A DNA stretch of 64,000 nt from GWE2-42-39 sp034003625 (GTDB lineage Bacteria > Bacteroidota > Bacteroidia > Bacteroidales > Prolixibacteraceae), in the NCBI GenBank assembly GCA_034003625.1, contig JAVEYG010000014.1, positions 32,679 to 96,678 on the forward strand, written 5' to 3'. Position numbers and translations under genes: made by a program. Of this stretch, positions 36,161-46,350 are shown piece after piece. The notes beneath the pieces were generated by a model that was not told where the DNA came from, did not search any database, and saw only the letters and a list, made by a program, of their open reading frames with translations. Within the stretch, counting starts at the first letter, position 1. Every line of letters begins with the position of its first letter.

Positions 36161-38331
36161 TCTTTCTTGCCAAGATACCGCTTCAGGGTAAAACGGAAAG
36201 TGCTCCCTTCGCCAACAACGCTTTCCACTGAGATGTCACCTCCATTTTGTTCAACAAATGAGGAACAAAGCATCAACCCTAAACCCGAGCCTTTTTCGTA
36301 ATTGGTACCATAGGTAGACGTATGACGGTGTTTGTTGAAAAGCTGGTCTTTTAGTTCATCAGGTATCCCCACTCCGTTGTCGGCCACACTGATTTCTACA
36401 AAATTATCATCCGCAAGCTGTAACATAATATTTACTTCCCCTCCCGGGCGGGTAAACTTAATGGCATTTGAAAACAGGTTCCGAAGAATAAGTGATACCA
36501 TGTTCTGATCGGCCAGTACGATATAATTTCCTTCCGGCTGATAGCCAATTTTTATATTCTTGTTTTCGGCAAAACGTTTATTCAAAAGGATATTGTTTTC
36601 GATCAATTCGCTGATCCGAAGAGGTTCGGGTTTGAACTGGATACAGTTTTTCTGGTTTTTCGCCCAGATCAGCATATTGTCGAGCAGAAAATATGTACTT
36701 TCAGCTTCCTTTCTCAGTTCTCCGATCAATTCGCGACGGACATCTTCCGGGAACATATCCGGATAATCAGCTAATTGATCGAGTGTATCTTTAAAAGCCC
36801 CGATCGGATTGCGAAGGTCGTGCCCAATGATTGTCAGGAACATATCCTTGGTCTCATTCAGTTTTATCAGTTCTTCGTGCTGCTCCAGAATTTTACTGTT
36901 TTTTTCCAGTAACAGGGCGTTTACTTTCTTTTTCATCCTGTTCAGACTGAAGATAGTCACTAATCCCACAGACAACAGAAGCATAAAAAAAAGGAGCATC
37001 AGCACCCGGTGCCTCTGCTTTTTCAGCTCATAATCTTTTATCTGGTTATCTTTCTGCAAGATCTCAATCTGGCTTTCTTTATCCTGAAGTTCCAGTTCAG
37101 AGCGGAACTGGGTGAGCTGCTCGCTATGTTTCTCGTTGAAAAGCGAATCGTTAACGGTCGAATATTCTTTGAAGTACTTGAAAGCCTGGGCTGTTTTGCC
37201 ATCCTTTTCATATATTTTTGAAATCAACAGGAGGACTTTCGCCTGCAAATCCTTTATCCCCGACCCGTCAGCCAGTTCCTTGCTTTTAAAGGCAAAACCG
37301 GATGCCTCCTCAATTTTGTTACGGGCTAATGCAACTTCCCCGAGAATATGGTATGAACGGGCAATGCCTTCGGTCATCTGCATGGATTGAAATATTTCCA
37401 GCGCTTTTTTTGAATACTGCTCCGACCGGTCGTCATCTTTCATCAACCAGTATACTTCACCTTTCCCGATCAGGGGTACCGCTTCGTGCAGTTTCGATTT
37501 CATTTTCAATGCAATATCCAATGATTCCTGATAATACTCCAGGGCCTTTTCATAATTGCCGGTATCCTTGTAAATTTCGCCCATATTGTTCAACGCCGAA
37601 GCTTCGCCTGACATATCTCCAACCCGTTTCAAATGGTCGAGCGATTTTCGGTAATATGACAGGGCCATTTCATAGTCGCCCCATGAACTGTAATTGACTG
37701 CAATATTCATCATGGTACGGCTGATGAATTGTTCGGCGCCCGCCTTTTGAAAATACTCAAGCGCATATTTAAATTCCTTCAGTCCCTTCGCCCACTTGCC
37801 CATGTTGGTAAGAATTGCCCCAATATTGAACCGTACCATGGCTTCCTGTTTTTCAAGACTGGCGGTTTTTGCATGTGCTGCACATTCATAAAAAAGGGAA
37901 ATTGCTTTATTGTAATCACCGGTATTCATGTGATATACCGCGAGTGCGTTCAACCCGGTGCAAATGTGTTCCGCATGGTTAATCTTTTTTGCAATCCGCA
38001 ACCCTTCGTCAATGTACGATTTCCCCTTTTCAAAATCACCCATCATGGTAAAAGCCGATCCCAATGTAAGGTTTGCCAGGCTTCTCAATTCAGGTTTTTT
38101 CGACTCAATGGCTGTATGAAAAGCTTTTTGACTTACTTCAAGGGCTTTGTCGGGAGCAATGTACAGATATTCTTTTGCCAGTTGAAGATACGTGGATGCG
38201 AGTTCTTCACCTTCCTGCGATCCGGTAAGGCTGGTAAGACTGTCTATTTTTGAAATTTGTGATCCGGCTGGGTACACAAAAAACACAAACAGGAAGAAGA
38301 TGAGTACGGTATATCCCCGAAAACAATTCAT
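36157..38331 (-). CDS. TPR sensor histidine kinase
   Basis: 724 residues. A signal-like N-terminus (VLIFFLFVFFVYPAGSQ), about eight TPR repeats (residues 60-400), a membrane helix (RVLMLLFFMLLLSVGLVTIFS), a coiled coil, then HisKA with H in IIGHDLRNPIGAF and HATPase_c with NLFSNAIKFT, DNGVGIPDE and GSGLGLMLC. No receiver domain and no response regulator gene adjacent, so its partner is encoded elsewhere. The periplasmic or exposed TPR part is a common Bacteroidota design. Confidence 0.93.
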   Translation of the reverse strand: MNCFRGYTVLIFFLFVFFVYPAGSQISKIDSLTSLTGSQEGEELASTYLQLAKEYLYIAPDKALEVSQKAFHTAIESKKPELRSLANLTLGSAFTMMGDFEKGKSYIDEGLRIAKKINHAEHICTGLNALAVYHMNTGDYNKAISLFYECAAHAKTASLEKQEAMVRFNIGAILTNMGKWAKGLKEFKYALEYFQKAGAEQFISRTMMNIAVNYSSWGDYEMALSYYRKSLDHLKRVGDMSGEASALNNMGEIYKDTGNYEKALEYYQESLDIALKMKSKLHEAVPLIGKGEVYWLMKDDDRSEQYSKKALEIFQSMQMTEGIARSYHILGEVALARNKIEEASGFAFKSKELADGSGIKDLQAKVLLLISKIYEKDGKTAQAFKYFKEYSTVNDSLFNEKHSEQLTQFRSELELQDKESQIEILQKDNQIKDYELKKQRHRVLMLLFFMLLLSVGLVTIFSLNRMKKKVNALLLEKNSKILEQHEELIKLNETKDMFLTIIGHDLRNPIGAFKDTLDQLADYPDMFPEDVRRELIGELRKEAESTYFLLDNMLIWAKNQKNCIQFKPEPLRISELIENNILLNKRFAENKNIKIGYQPEGNYIVLADQNMVSLILRNLFSNAIKFTRPGGEVNIMLQLADDNFVEISVADNGVGIPDELKDQLFNKHRHTSTYGTNYEKGSGLGLMLCSSFVEQNGGDISVESVVGEGSTFRFTLKRYLGKKD

Positions 38332-38376
38332 CTTATGCGTATTTGGGCTCTAAATTTAACCTGAAAAACAATCGGA

Positions 38377-38730
38377 TCAAAGGGTTTCGGGGAACATTCT
38401 CAAATAAATCCGTTTTATTTCCGTTTTCAGTTCTTCCACGCTGAAACCCCGGCCTTTTCGGATATATTCTTTCCCGGCAAAAAACACAATCACGGAAGGA
38501 GCCGCAAAAATGCGGTTTTGTGCTGCAAGTACGGGCATCTGGTCCATTTCAACAAAGGCAATCCCCATTTTGGGAAAATAGTTACTTATCAAAGCCACAA
38601 CTTTGGGTTTTAAGGTTTTGCAAACCGGACACCCGGTAACCGAAAAATAAACGAGCAGGGCCTCTTCCTTTTGCAACAATGCCTCCCAATCGCTCGTCCC
38701 GGTAATTTCGCGGTATGTTTTTCCGCCCAT
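38377..38730 (-). CDS. Thioredoxin-like protein
   Basis: 117 residues, no signal peptide. The redox motif is CPVC in VYFSVTGCPVCKTLKPKV at about residues 33-36, with the cis-Pro segment FAAPSVIVFF. Differs from classical trxA (WCGPC), so it may act on a specific partner or in stress protection. Last gene of the porU-porV-ispF operon by spacing. Confidence 0.85.
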   Translation of the reverse strand: MGGKTYREITGTSDWEALLQKEEALLVYFSVTGCPVCKTLKPKVVALISNYFPKMGIAFVEMDQMPVLAAQNRIFAAPSVIVFFAGKEYIRKGRGFSVEELKTEIKRIYLRMFPETL

Positions 38731-38739
38731 CCCGTTTAA

Positions 38740-39099
38740 CTAAAATTGCCCTGTGCTCAGCAAAACCAAGGTACAGGCTTCCTGTACCTCTATTCCTGAA
38801 TCTTCCAGTTCACGTTCAAATTCAGGATTTTCGGTCCCCGGATTGAAAATTACACGGCGGGGCCTGAGGCTGGCTACATATTTGTAATAATCAGACTGAT
38901 TACGGGGCCCAACATACATGGTGACCGTATCAATATTTTCAAACCGAACTTGTTCCGTCTCAATCCGTACATCGCTGATATAGCCTTCCCTGGCGCCGAT
39001 CGCCAACACTTCATGTCCATGGTTCCTCAATAAACGGACAGCTTTGTTTGAATACCGTTCAGGATTTTCACTTGCGCCAATAACCAACGTTCTTTCCAT
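38740..39099 (-). CDS. CoA-binding domain protein (YccU-like)
   Basis: 119 residues of the CoA_binding_2 family: LVIGASENPERYSNKAVRLLRNHGHEV at the N-terminus and RRVIFNPGTENPEFERELEDSGI near the end. Rossmann-type fold, small stand-alone form. Function is unknown in this family. It lies 10 bases after ispF and 9 before the thioredoxin-like gene. Confidence 0.9.
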   Translation of the reverse strand: MERTLVIGASENPERYSNKAVRLLRNHGHEVLAIGAREGYISDVRIETEQVRFENIDTVTMYVGPRNQSDYYKYVASLRPRRVIFNPGTENPEFERELEDSGIEVQEACTLVLLSTGQF

Positions 39100-39109
39100 T
39101 TTTCTGATT

Positions 39110-39586
39110 TTATTTTTTCAATAAAACAACGGCATGTACCGAAATTCCTTCTTCGCGGCCTTCAAAACCTAATTTTTCGGTGGTGGTCGCTTTTATCGAA
39201 ATGCAATCGGTATCCAGATTCAGTATCCCGGCCAGGGTTTTTTCCATTTCCGGGATGTATTCTTTCAGTTTTGGTTTTTGCGCCAAAACGGTGATGTCGA
39301 TATTGCCAATCGTATAATTTTTTTGCCAGATGAATTCCAGTACTTTCTTCAGCAGGACTTTGCTGTCGATATTTTTAAATTCGGCGGAAGTATCGGGGAA
39401 ATGGGTGCCGATGTCGCCTAATTTGGCAGCGCCTAACAGGGCGTCGCAAAGGGCGTGGATCATTACATCGCCGTCGGAATGGGCCACCGTGCCTTTGTAA
39501 TGCGGTATTTCAATACCCCCTAACCACAGGCTTTCCCCTTCGGCCAAACGATGAACGTCATATCCGTGTCCGACCCGGTAACCCAT
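39110..39586 (-). CDS. ispF: 2-C-methyl-D-erythritol 2,4-cyclodiphosphate synthase
   Basis: 158 residues. IspF of the non-mevalonate isoprenoid route. GHGYDVHRL carries the metal ligands Asp and His, HSDGDVMIHALCDALLGAA the third His, and the end has CISIKATTTEKLGFEGREEG. One-base overlap with porV upstream, so translationally coupled to a secretion gene, which is an accident of operon layout rather than a functional link. Confidence 0.97.
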   Translation of the reverse strand: MGYRVGHGYDVHRLAEGESLWLGGIEIPHYKGTVAHSDGDVMIHALCDALLGAAKLGDIGTHFPDTSAEFKNIDSKVLLKKVLEFIWQKNYTIGNIDITVLAQKPKLKEYIPEMEKTLAGILNLDTDCISIKATTTEKLGFEGREEGISVHAVVLLKK

Positions 39587-40734
39587 TATTTGCGCTGGCG
39601 GCTGAATGCTTCAAAATCGAATGACAGGGTCATCCGGAGCGTATTGTCAAGCGGGTTGTTTTGCGCTACCGAAACCAAGTAACTGAAATCGAGTGCAAAA
39701 ACATTCATTTTCAGACCTGCGCCAAACGAGGCATATTTCCGGTTCCCTTTATAGGCATTTTCATGGAAATATCCTCCCCGCAAAATAAATTGCTTATTGT
39801 ATTCATATTCCACACCTGCCGACAGGGTAGTTTCCTGGAGTTCTTCCTTCAGGCCCCCCGGGGCATCGCCAAACGACTGGAAGATGCCGGCAATTACGGA
39901 TGTGCCTTCATAGTCTTCTAATGTTTCTTCAGGATCGGGGGTTTTTACCAACAATTTATTGGCATCGAAATAAAAGCCAAAAGAGTTATAGCGGTCGATT
40001 TCCGTGGAATACCCCACCCCCAGGCGAAGATTGGTCGGAATAAAATTATGATGTTCGCCCTTATCATACGAAATTTTAGCGCCAATATTCGAAATATTGA
40101 TCCCTGCCGACAATGTTTGTCTTTTCCGGTTTGCACGGAATTCATTCCGGTAGTAAAAAGCTACGTCTGAAGCATACGAATAACCGGGATAAGAACCTTC
40201 TACTCCGGGAGCCAGATGCGAATAGATCATCCGCAGGGCCACAGCGCCGGAAAATACTTCCGACAATTTCCGGGTATATGCCACATCTACGGCAAATTCG
40301 TTCGGGCTGTTCTGCCCTGTGGTTGTTCCCTGATCATCATAAAAAACGATGTCGCCCAATGTAAAATAATTCAGAGAAGCGCTGATGGTCTGCACATCGT
40401 CTAATTTTTTATACCCTACCAGATACGCCAGGCCAATATCATCAACTAAGTTTCTCAGCCAGGGCGTATAAGCCAGGCCAATACCCATGTCCTGTTCCAT
40501 GAACGCATATTTCGAGGGGTTCCAGAATTGCGAGTACAGGTCGGGTTTCGAGGCAGCACCCACGTCGCCTTTACCGCCGCCAATGGCATCGGGGGCAATT
40601 GTTAAAAACGGGACGCCCGTGGTAATGGTATTGTATTTTGGGTCTTCGTCCTGGGCAGCAGCCGGGGTAAAAACAACAAACAAAAAACTAACAAACAGGA
40701 ATCCAGCCGCTAAAGTCTTTCTAAAATTCTTCAT
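39586..40734 (-). CDS. porV: Type IX secretion outer membrane protein PorV (LptO)
   Basis: 382 residues. Signal peptide (LAAGFLFVSFLFVVFTPAAAQ), then a beta barrel of the FadL-like PorV/PorQ family: GVPFLTIAPDAIGGGKGDVGAAS and PWLRNLVDDIGLAYLVGYKKL are conserved, and the C-terminus ends in barrel strands with FDFEAFSRQRK. PorV is the shuttle that brings T9SS cargo to the PorU sortase; the porU gene lies directly upstream. Confidence 0.93.
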   Translation of the reverse strand: MKNFRKTLAAGFLFVSFLFVVFTPAAAQDEDPKYNTITTGVPFLTIAPDAIGGGKGDVGAASKPDLYSQFWNPSKYAFMEQDMGIGLAYTPWLRNLVDDIGLAYLVGYKKLDDVQTISASLNYFTLGDIVFYDDQGTTTGQNSPNEFAVDVAYTRKLSEVFSGAVALRMIYSHLAPGVEGSYPGYSYASDVAFYYRNEFRANRKRQTLSAGINISNIGAKISYDKGEHHNFIPTNLRLGVGYSTEIDRYNSFGFYFDANKLLVKTPDPEETLEDYEGTSVIAGIFQSFGDAPGGLKEELQETTLSAGVEYEYNKQFILRGGYFHENAYKGNRKYASFGAGLKMNVFALDFSYLVSVAQNNPLDNTLRMTLSFDFEAFSRQRK

Positions 40735-40843
40735 TATCCGCTATAAAATTGAAGTTGCAAATATAAAACTTTGATAGTGAGTTGCCTCATTTTCCATCTT
40801 AAAAAACTAAACGGGAAAGCCCGGTAAAAAGTATTGCAGCCGG

Positions 40844-43800
40844 TTATTTTTTCAGAAAAATAAATTTTCCGGTAGCGGCAGTAGTGTAGCCCTGTTCCGA
40901 AGTCACCGTAAAACGTACAAAATACACGCCCGAAGCCAGCGCCACATTGCTTTCGGAAGGCGTCCATTTGAACGGTACACTTTCCGTCCCGTCGGAAGGG
41001 ATTTGCCGGTTGATCCGCTCCACACATTTTCCGCTGCGGTCGAACAGTTCAATGGTGGCCGAAAATAAGCCATCCGGCAAATTATGGGTAAATGAAAACC
41101 AAACATAATTGGTAACCGGATTCGGATAACAAAGCACTTCGCCGATACGGAAATCACTGGTTATCACAAATTCGATCGTAGCTTCCGATGAATTGTTCAC
41201 CACGTCCCATACTTTTAATGTCAGGCTGTGTTTCCCGGGTTCCATTCCATTGAGCGGGTACACAATTTTCCCGCTTGTATAACTGTCGATATCCGATTCG
41301 TAGTAGTTATTCAATACGATAATGTGGCTGTAATCACCGTCAATTACCGCGGTAATATCGTGCCCGATACCAGTCCCCACGGTATTGATCCCGTTTTCGT
41401 CGGAAACCTCGGCAATCAGTAACGGGCTGGCACCCATCTTGTCTCCCGGACGGAACGATTCATCGTTCATATACATTTTTATTTCCGGACCCTGGTTGTC
41501 ATTAATGGTCGTACCCGAAGAACCTCCTATCAGAAAATCATCGAATGCACCGTGGGCATCGGTCTCCCCGTTGTCGGCATAATAAATGATCTTTCCTTTG
41601 TCGATGCTGTATGAAATGTCTTTCGGAACAATAAACGAAAAACTGAATTTTCCGTTCGTCACACTTACATTTCCCTTGTAAATGACATTATCCTGCATGG
41701 AAAATACCATGGTCGTTTGGCCCGCATTTCCACGGGTTTCAATATCACTTGCCTTATCGTACACAACAGGCACCACCGTTCCGTTGAAACCCGTCTCAAC
41801 ATTTCCGGAATAACCGGTTATACTGCCGGTAACCGTAACTTTTTGCAGCGCCGAAACCGTCCCGGTAAAATTTGCTGCCGCCTGCCCGTTGATGGTTTCC
41901 GTCCGTACATTTAGCCGGGGATACGCCAGACGGAGCGCCGGATCGGCCAACAACGTAAAATTCCGCTTGTTGATCCCGGTATTTGAACCTATTTTTGCAA
42001 GGCGCATGATATCGCCCATCCGAAGGTTTTCCCCGTTTTCATCTTTCTCAAAAATATGGTTGTAAAAACTTTTTGTCAGGTTGAAGTTGGCGCCCGAATA
42101 CACCAGCCGGGTGGTCGAGAAAAGCCCGATCCCTCCCCCGTTCGGATTGAATAAAATATGTTCCCCTGCCGACAGTTCATCCTCGTCAAAACGGCTGAAT
42201 TCGCAGGTTGCCGTCACAAAAACAGGCAGGTTTTTATAGTTCGACCATGAGTCGATCATGCTGATGTCCAGCACCCGCTCATCAGCCAGAAATTCTTCGT
42301 TGGCATGGCCGATGTAATTCAATACCAGCACCCCTTCTTTTGCCCGTTCGTTAATTGCCTGGTTCACTTCCGGATAGCTTGCCATTCCTGAACCCGATTC
42401 CCGACGATAGGCATCGAAATATATCTTGTCGGTATAAAATGCCGGATGATTTTGATTGACCAGGTTGGCAATTTCTTCTGCCTGTTCCATGTGAAGGTTG
42501 TCAAAACCGTCGGCATTGTTCCCGTCATCGCCGATAAAACAAACCACATTGCGCCATTCTCCCAATGCATCGGCATTCACGTAACTCTTTATTTTCGCAA
42601 CCACTGCCGATGCTTCGCCAACGGTGCGTGCCGGAATACGTCCGATCCCCAAATCAACCAAACCGGTATGTCCGCCTTCATCCGGGTCGAGCAATACAAA
42701 AAAGTCATCCGATACAAACGAGCCAACCGGCGACAACGATTCGGAGGACTGGTAAGTAGGCACCAGATTATACCCTTTTTTACGGATATCTTTATTATCG
42801 AAACTGCCATCGCCAAAAAGTAAAACATATTTCAGGTTGTTTTCACCCGATGATTTTTCATAGCACATGCGGATAAAATTCCGTATCCCTGCGGCATCGG
42901 GCAATCCGGAAGAAAATTCATTATAAACCTGTTCGGTGGTATAAACCGCTACCGACAGTTGGTCATGTTCACGATGAAAATCAGCCAGTTCGTTGGCCTG
43001 TTCCAAAAACCGGGGATGGGTTACAATGACCAGTTCAGCGATTGCTGCTGCATGCAGGTCCTGATTTCCTACATCTTCTATTTTCTCAGGAACAGGAATA
43101 TCTCCGGACGGATTAAAAGCTACAAACTCGCGAAGCTGGCTGGTTTCGACCACGAAATTCAGATCGTTCCCCGAAAATTCTGTCTGAATGGATATGGGGC
43201 GGGAATAATTGCTCACATCCCACAACCTGGCACCCGCCGGGGCCTGTGCTATTTTGTACTCTGTAACCAAACCGTTTTTTACATTCCGCATATCCCTGAA
43301 CGAAAGTTGTGCGCCTCCAAAAACCAGGGCACACCGGCTATTTGCATCAATATAATCAATCCATGCCTCCGAATTGTCGGGCGTTGCCCCGTAACTTGTT
43401 TTTATACTTATTGCGGCGCCCGAAAGCATTTTGTCTTTTCTCAAAACCCCCGGCCATCCGTACATTGATTCCGGATCGTCTAATGCCAGGGCATTGTAAT
43501 TAATTTCCCCCAGCAACAGGTTGTTTGCAAAAACATTCATCTTACTTGCCGACGACGACCTACCGACAGTTTGTACCAGCAATTTCAGGGTATCAGCCTC
43601 AAGCCGGTTCACGAAATTCAGATTAAAGATCCTTTCCTGTCCCCTTGTATGCTTGTTGCCATACCAATTTGTCCCCGAACTGATCAGGTTCGACTCATCA
43701 CTTTCATGCACGATGCAACAATCGTATTCTGAAACCTGTTTCGCTGGAGTAACTGCCGATTTCGTTTCATCTTTTACCAACAAGGTATTTCCGGTATCCG

Positions 43801-44599
43801 TTAAAAAATAAAAAGCTTTGTCGGAAAATGGATTTTGCTGATGCACAAACATTTTCAACAAAAAATTATATATCCGTTTAACGGCGCCTGTCGAATAAAA
43901 AAACAAACAATCGGCATTGTTGCCGTCCTTACCGTGCCAAACGGCAATTTGCTGCAAATCATCCGGGAACGGCTCATTGTTCATCACCGGCAAACGATAG
44001 CCGCCATTGCCAAAAATATTTACTTGTGCAGGATTGGGAAACCCCCATGCCTGCAAATCGCTGTATCGTATCTTGTAAATCCCGTTTTGCGAAGTGGCAA
44101 TTTTCACCCATTTCCCCGACGATAAAACTGAACTTTGGGACCATACAGCCTGTGTGTGCAGCGATTTCAAAGAAGGTCCGGCCTCTGCCATTTCAAGCTG
44201 AAATGAGTCGATCCGGAAGATTTGCCCGTCATTTTTAACAAACGGGACCAGTTCAATTTGCAGGTATTTTTCTTTTCCTGAATGAAAAAGATGGCATTCA
44301 AATTTAATTTCTTCGGGAACCAACCCGCTCCATTCAGCCGGGACGCCATGAAGCGCTGAGAATTCCGGGTTAACAAGCTGAACGGAAAAAACAGTTTGTC
44401 CGACCTTGATATTTTCAAAATAGGAAGGAATTGAATTCCAGCCCTGTTTTACCGATCCGACAAAATCGGGCCAGCGAAAATGCCCGCTATCCAACGCAAT
44501 ATTTTGAGGTACATCCCAGTTTATTGTACGTTTGGTATTTTCGGCCTGAAGCTGAAAAATACCTGTCAAAAAGAAAAAGAAAAGTAAAACGTTCTTCAT
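40844..44599 (-). CDS. porU: Type IX secretion sortase PorU
   Basis: 1251 residues. Signal peptide, a long N-terminal beta region, then a peptidase C25 (gingipain-like) domain with catalytic His in LNYIGHANEEFLADE and Cys in VTATCEFSRFDEDELSAGE. The C-terminal about 90 residues are a T9SS type A sorting domain: CYPNPVTNYVWFSF, SGVYFVRFT and a basic end. PorU cleaves the C-terminal signals of cargo and attaches them at the surface. Upstream of porV by 109 bases. Confidence 0.95.
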   Translation of the reverse strand: MKNVLLFFFFLTGIFQLQAENTKRTINWDVPQNIALDSGHFRWPDFVGSVKQGWNSIPSYFENIKVGQTVFSVQLVNPEFSALHGVPAEWSGLVPEEIKFECHLFHSGKEKYLQIELVPFVKNDGQIFRIDSFQLEMAEAGPSLKSLHTQAVWSQSSVLSSGKWVKIATSQNGIYKIRYSDLQAWGFPNPAQVNIFGNGGYRLPVMNNEPFPDDLQQIAVWHGKDGNNADCLFFYSTGAVKRIYNFLLKMFVHQQNPFSDKAFYFLTDTGNTLLVKDETKSAVTPAKQVSEYDCCIVHESDESNLISSGTNWYGNKHTRGQERIFNLNFVNRLEADTLKLLVQTVGRSSSASKMNVFANNLLLGEINYNALALDDPESMYGWPGVLRKDKMLSGAAISIKTSYGATPDNSEAWIDYIDANSRCALVFGGAQLSFRDMRNVKNGLVTEYKIAQAPAGARLWDVSNYSRPISIQTEFSGNDLNFVVETSQLREFVAFNPSGDIPVPEKIEDVGNQDLHAAAIAELVIVTHPRFLEQANELADFHREHDQLSVAVYTTEQVYNEFSSGLPDAAGIRNFIRMCYEKSSGENNLKYVLLFGDGSFDNKDIRKKGYNLVPTYQSSESLSPVGSFVSDDFFVLLDPDEGGHTGLVDLGIGRIPARTVGEASAVVAKIKSYVNADALGEWRNVVCFIGDDGNNADGFDNLHMEQAEEIANLVNQNHPAFYTDKIYFDAYRRESGSGMASYPEVNQAINERAKEGVLVLNYIGHANEEFLADERVLDISMIDSWSNYKNLPVFVTATCEFSRFDEDELSAGEHILFNPNGGGIGLFSTTRLVYSGANFNLTKSFYNHIFEKDENGENLRMGDIMRLAKIGSNTGINKRNFTLLADPALRLAYPRLNVRTETINGQAAANFTGTVSALQKVTVTGSITGYSGNVETGFNGTVVPVVYDKASDIETRGNAGQTTMVFSMQDNVIYKGNVSVTNGKFSFSFIVPKDISYSIDKGKIIYYADNGETDAHGAFDDFLIGGSSGTTINDNQGPEIKMYMNDESFRPGDKMGASPLLIAEVSDENGINTVGTGIGHDITAVIDGDYSHIIVLNNYYESDIDSYTSGKIVYPLNGMEPGKHSLTLKVWDVVNNSSEATIEFVITSDFRIGEVLCYPNPVTNYVWFSFTHNLPDGLFSATIELFDRSGKCVERINRQIPSDGTESVPFKWTPSESNVALASGVYFVRFTVTSEQGYTTAATGKFIFLKK

Positions 44600-44793
44600 C
44601 CGGCAAAGTTCTGTAAAATCATTCTGGCACCTAATTAACGATACAGATTGTGTTATATTGTAAGATTAACAGATCAAAAAAAATCATTTTTTTCCGACAA
44701 ATCACAGAAGTACACCTTAAAAATAGAACGCAGGCGCCGGAATGGTCAAAAAAAGAATAAATTGGCGGACAATAAGAATTGAACAATTTAGTT

Positions 44794-44801
44794 TATATTT
44801 G
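44794..44801 (+). promoter_or_regulatory. -7 element of gldJ
   Basis: TATATTTG matches TAnnTTTG; predicted start of transcription about 30 bases before the ATG at 44839. It rules out an upstream in-frame ATG at 44779 as the start. Confidence 0.5.
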
Positions 44802-44838
44802 TGGGTGTTTATTTTTTAAACTGAAATTGAAAATTACA

Positions 44839-46287
44839 ATGAAATTTAAAGCCATATTAATAATAGGTTTTGCAGCCCTTCTAACAGGATGCGGGATACT
44901 TGGAGGAGGCAAAAAAGGTAACGTTTCAAAAACCACAGGGTGGGCATATAACGACCCCGACAATGGTGGTTTTCTGGCAGACAACGGGTACCAGCAGGAA
45001 ACAGGTCCAGGCCTTGTTTTTATCCAGGGCGGGACCTTTACGATGGGGCGTGTGGAACAAGATGTGATGTACAGCTGGAACAATTCACCCCGCAGGGTTA
45101 CAGTTGCTTCTTTTTATATGGACGAAACGGAAGTATCCAATCTTGATTATCGTGAATATCTTTACTGGCTGAAACGGGTTTATCCCGGCAACTCCGAAAA
45201 ATACCATGAAGCGCTCCCCGACACATTGGTGTGGCGCGAAGAACTGGCATACAACGAACCGTATATTGAAAATTATCTTCGTCACCCGGCTTACGGCGAT
45301 TATCCCGTTGTTGGCGTTAACTGGCTGCAAGCCAACGCATATTGCAAATGGCGGACCGACCGGGTCAATGAACAGATACTGATTTCACGCGGCGTACTTT
45401 CTCCTGACATGTCACAAAGCGGCCAGAATATATTCACCACCGATACCTATCTTGCCGGTTTATACCAGGGAACAGAAGGGAAACGTCCTTATGAAGATGC
45501 AAACGGAAACAACCGCCGCATCCGGTGGGAAGATGGCCTCCTGCTCCCCAGTTATCGCCTGCCTACCGAAGCGGAGTGGGAATATGCGGCCTACGCATTG
45601 CTTGAAAATACAGAGGGCGAATTGCTGACCGATCGCAAAATTTACCCATGGAACGGGACATACCTTAGAGATGCCGGCAAAAAGGACCGTGGAAAAATGA
45701 TGGCCAACTTTACCCGCGGGCGTGGCGATCTGATGGGCATGGCCGGCGCACTGAACGACAATGCGGACATTACATCGCCTGTCCATTCTTACCAGCCCAA
45801 CAACTACGGGTTGTATTGCATGGCCGGAAACGTAAACGAATGGGTTTACGATGTCTATCGCCCGTTATCTTCGGAAGATGTGGCCGAATTTCAACCTTTC
45901 CGGGGCAATGTTTTCACCAAATACAGGACTGATGCCGAAGGAAATTTAGCCCGTGACCAATACGGGGAATTAATTAAAGACACGATTGCCGATTATCGTA
46001 ATTTCAGGGACGGAGATTACAGTTCTCAAATTATTGAGGGCAATGAAGACTGGAACAGCGTGAGCGAAAAATTAAAAACCGACAACATGTACATCATGGC
46101 TAAAAAGCCCGGTGAATTTTCGTCGCTGATTACCGATGAAGCCCGTATTTACAAAGGCGGTTCATGGAAAGACCGTCCGTATTGGCTCATCCCTGGGACA
46201 CGCCGCTGGCTGCCCCAGGCCGAAGCTGCAAACGACCTTGGGTTCCGTTGCGCAATGACCCGTGTAGGAAGTACTGAAGGATTTTAA
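44839..46287 (+). CDS. gldJ: Gliding motility/T9SS lipoprotein GldJ
   Basis: 482 residues. A lipoprotein signal with lipobox LLTGC (Cys at residue 18), then a formylglycine-generating-enzyme-like (SUMF1/FGE-sulfatase) domain: GLVFIQGGTFTMG, FYMDETEVSNLDYREYL, VVGVNWLQANAYCKWR, YRLPTEAEWEYAAYAL and GNVNEWVYDVYRPL. GldJ is needed for gliding and T9SS stability. Position beside porU/porV and upstream of murF matches the order in Flavobacterium. The related GldK is less likely given this context. Confidence 0.88.
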   Translation: MKFKAILIIGFAALLTGCGILGGGKKGNVSKTTGWAYNDPDNGGFLADNGYQQETGPGLVFIQGGTFTMGRVEQDVMYSWNNSPRRVTVASFYMDETEVSNLDYREYLYWLKRVYPGNSEKYHEALPDTLVWREELAYNEPYIENYLRHPAYGDYPVVGVNWLQANAYCKWRTDRVNEQILISRGVLSPDMSQSGQNIFTTDTYLAGLYQGTEGKRPYEDANGNNRRIRWEDGLLLPSYRLPTEAEWEYAAYALLENTEGELLTDRKIYPWNGTYLRDAGKKDRGKMMANFTRGRGDLMGMAGALNDNADITSPVHSYQPNNYGLYCMAGNVNEWVYDVYRPLSSEDVAEFQPFRGNVFTKYRTDAEGNLARDQYGELIKDTIADYRNFRDGDYSSQIIEGNEDWNSVSEKLKTDNMYIMAKKPGEFSSLITDEARIYKGGSWKDRPYWLIPGTRRWLPQAEAANDLGFRCAMTRVGSTEGF

Positions 46288-46350
46288 CCTGACAAATAAT
46301 ACATGGTTAGACCTCATTTGAAAAAATGGGGTTTTCTTTTTCCTGAAAAT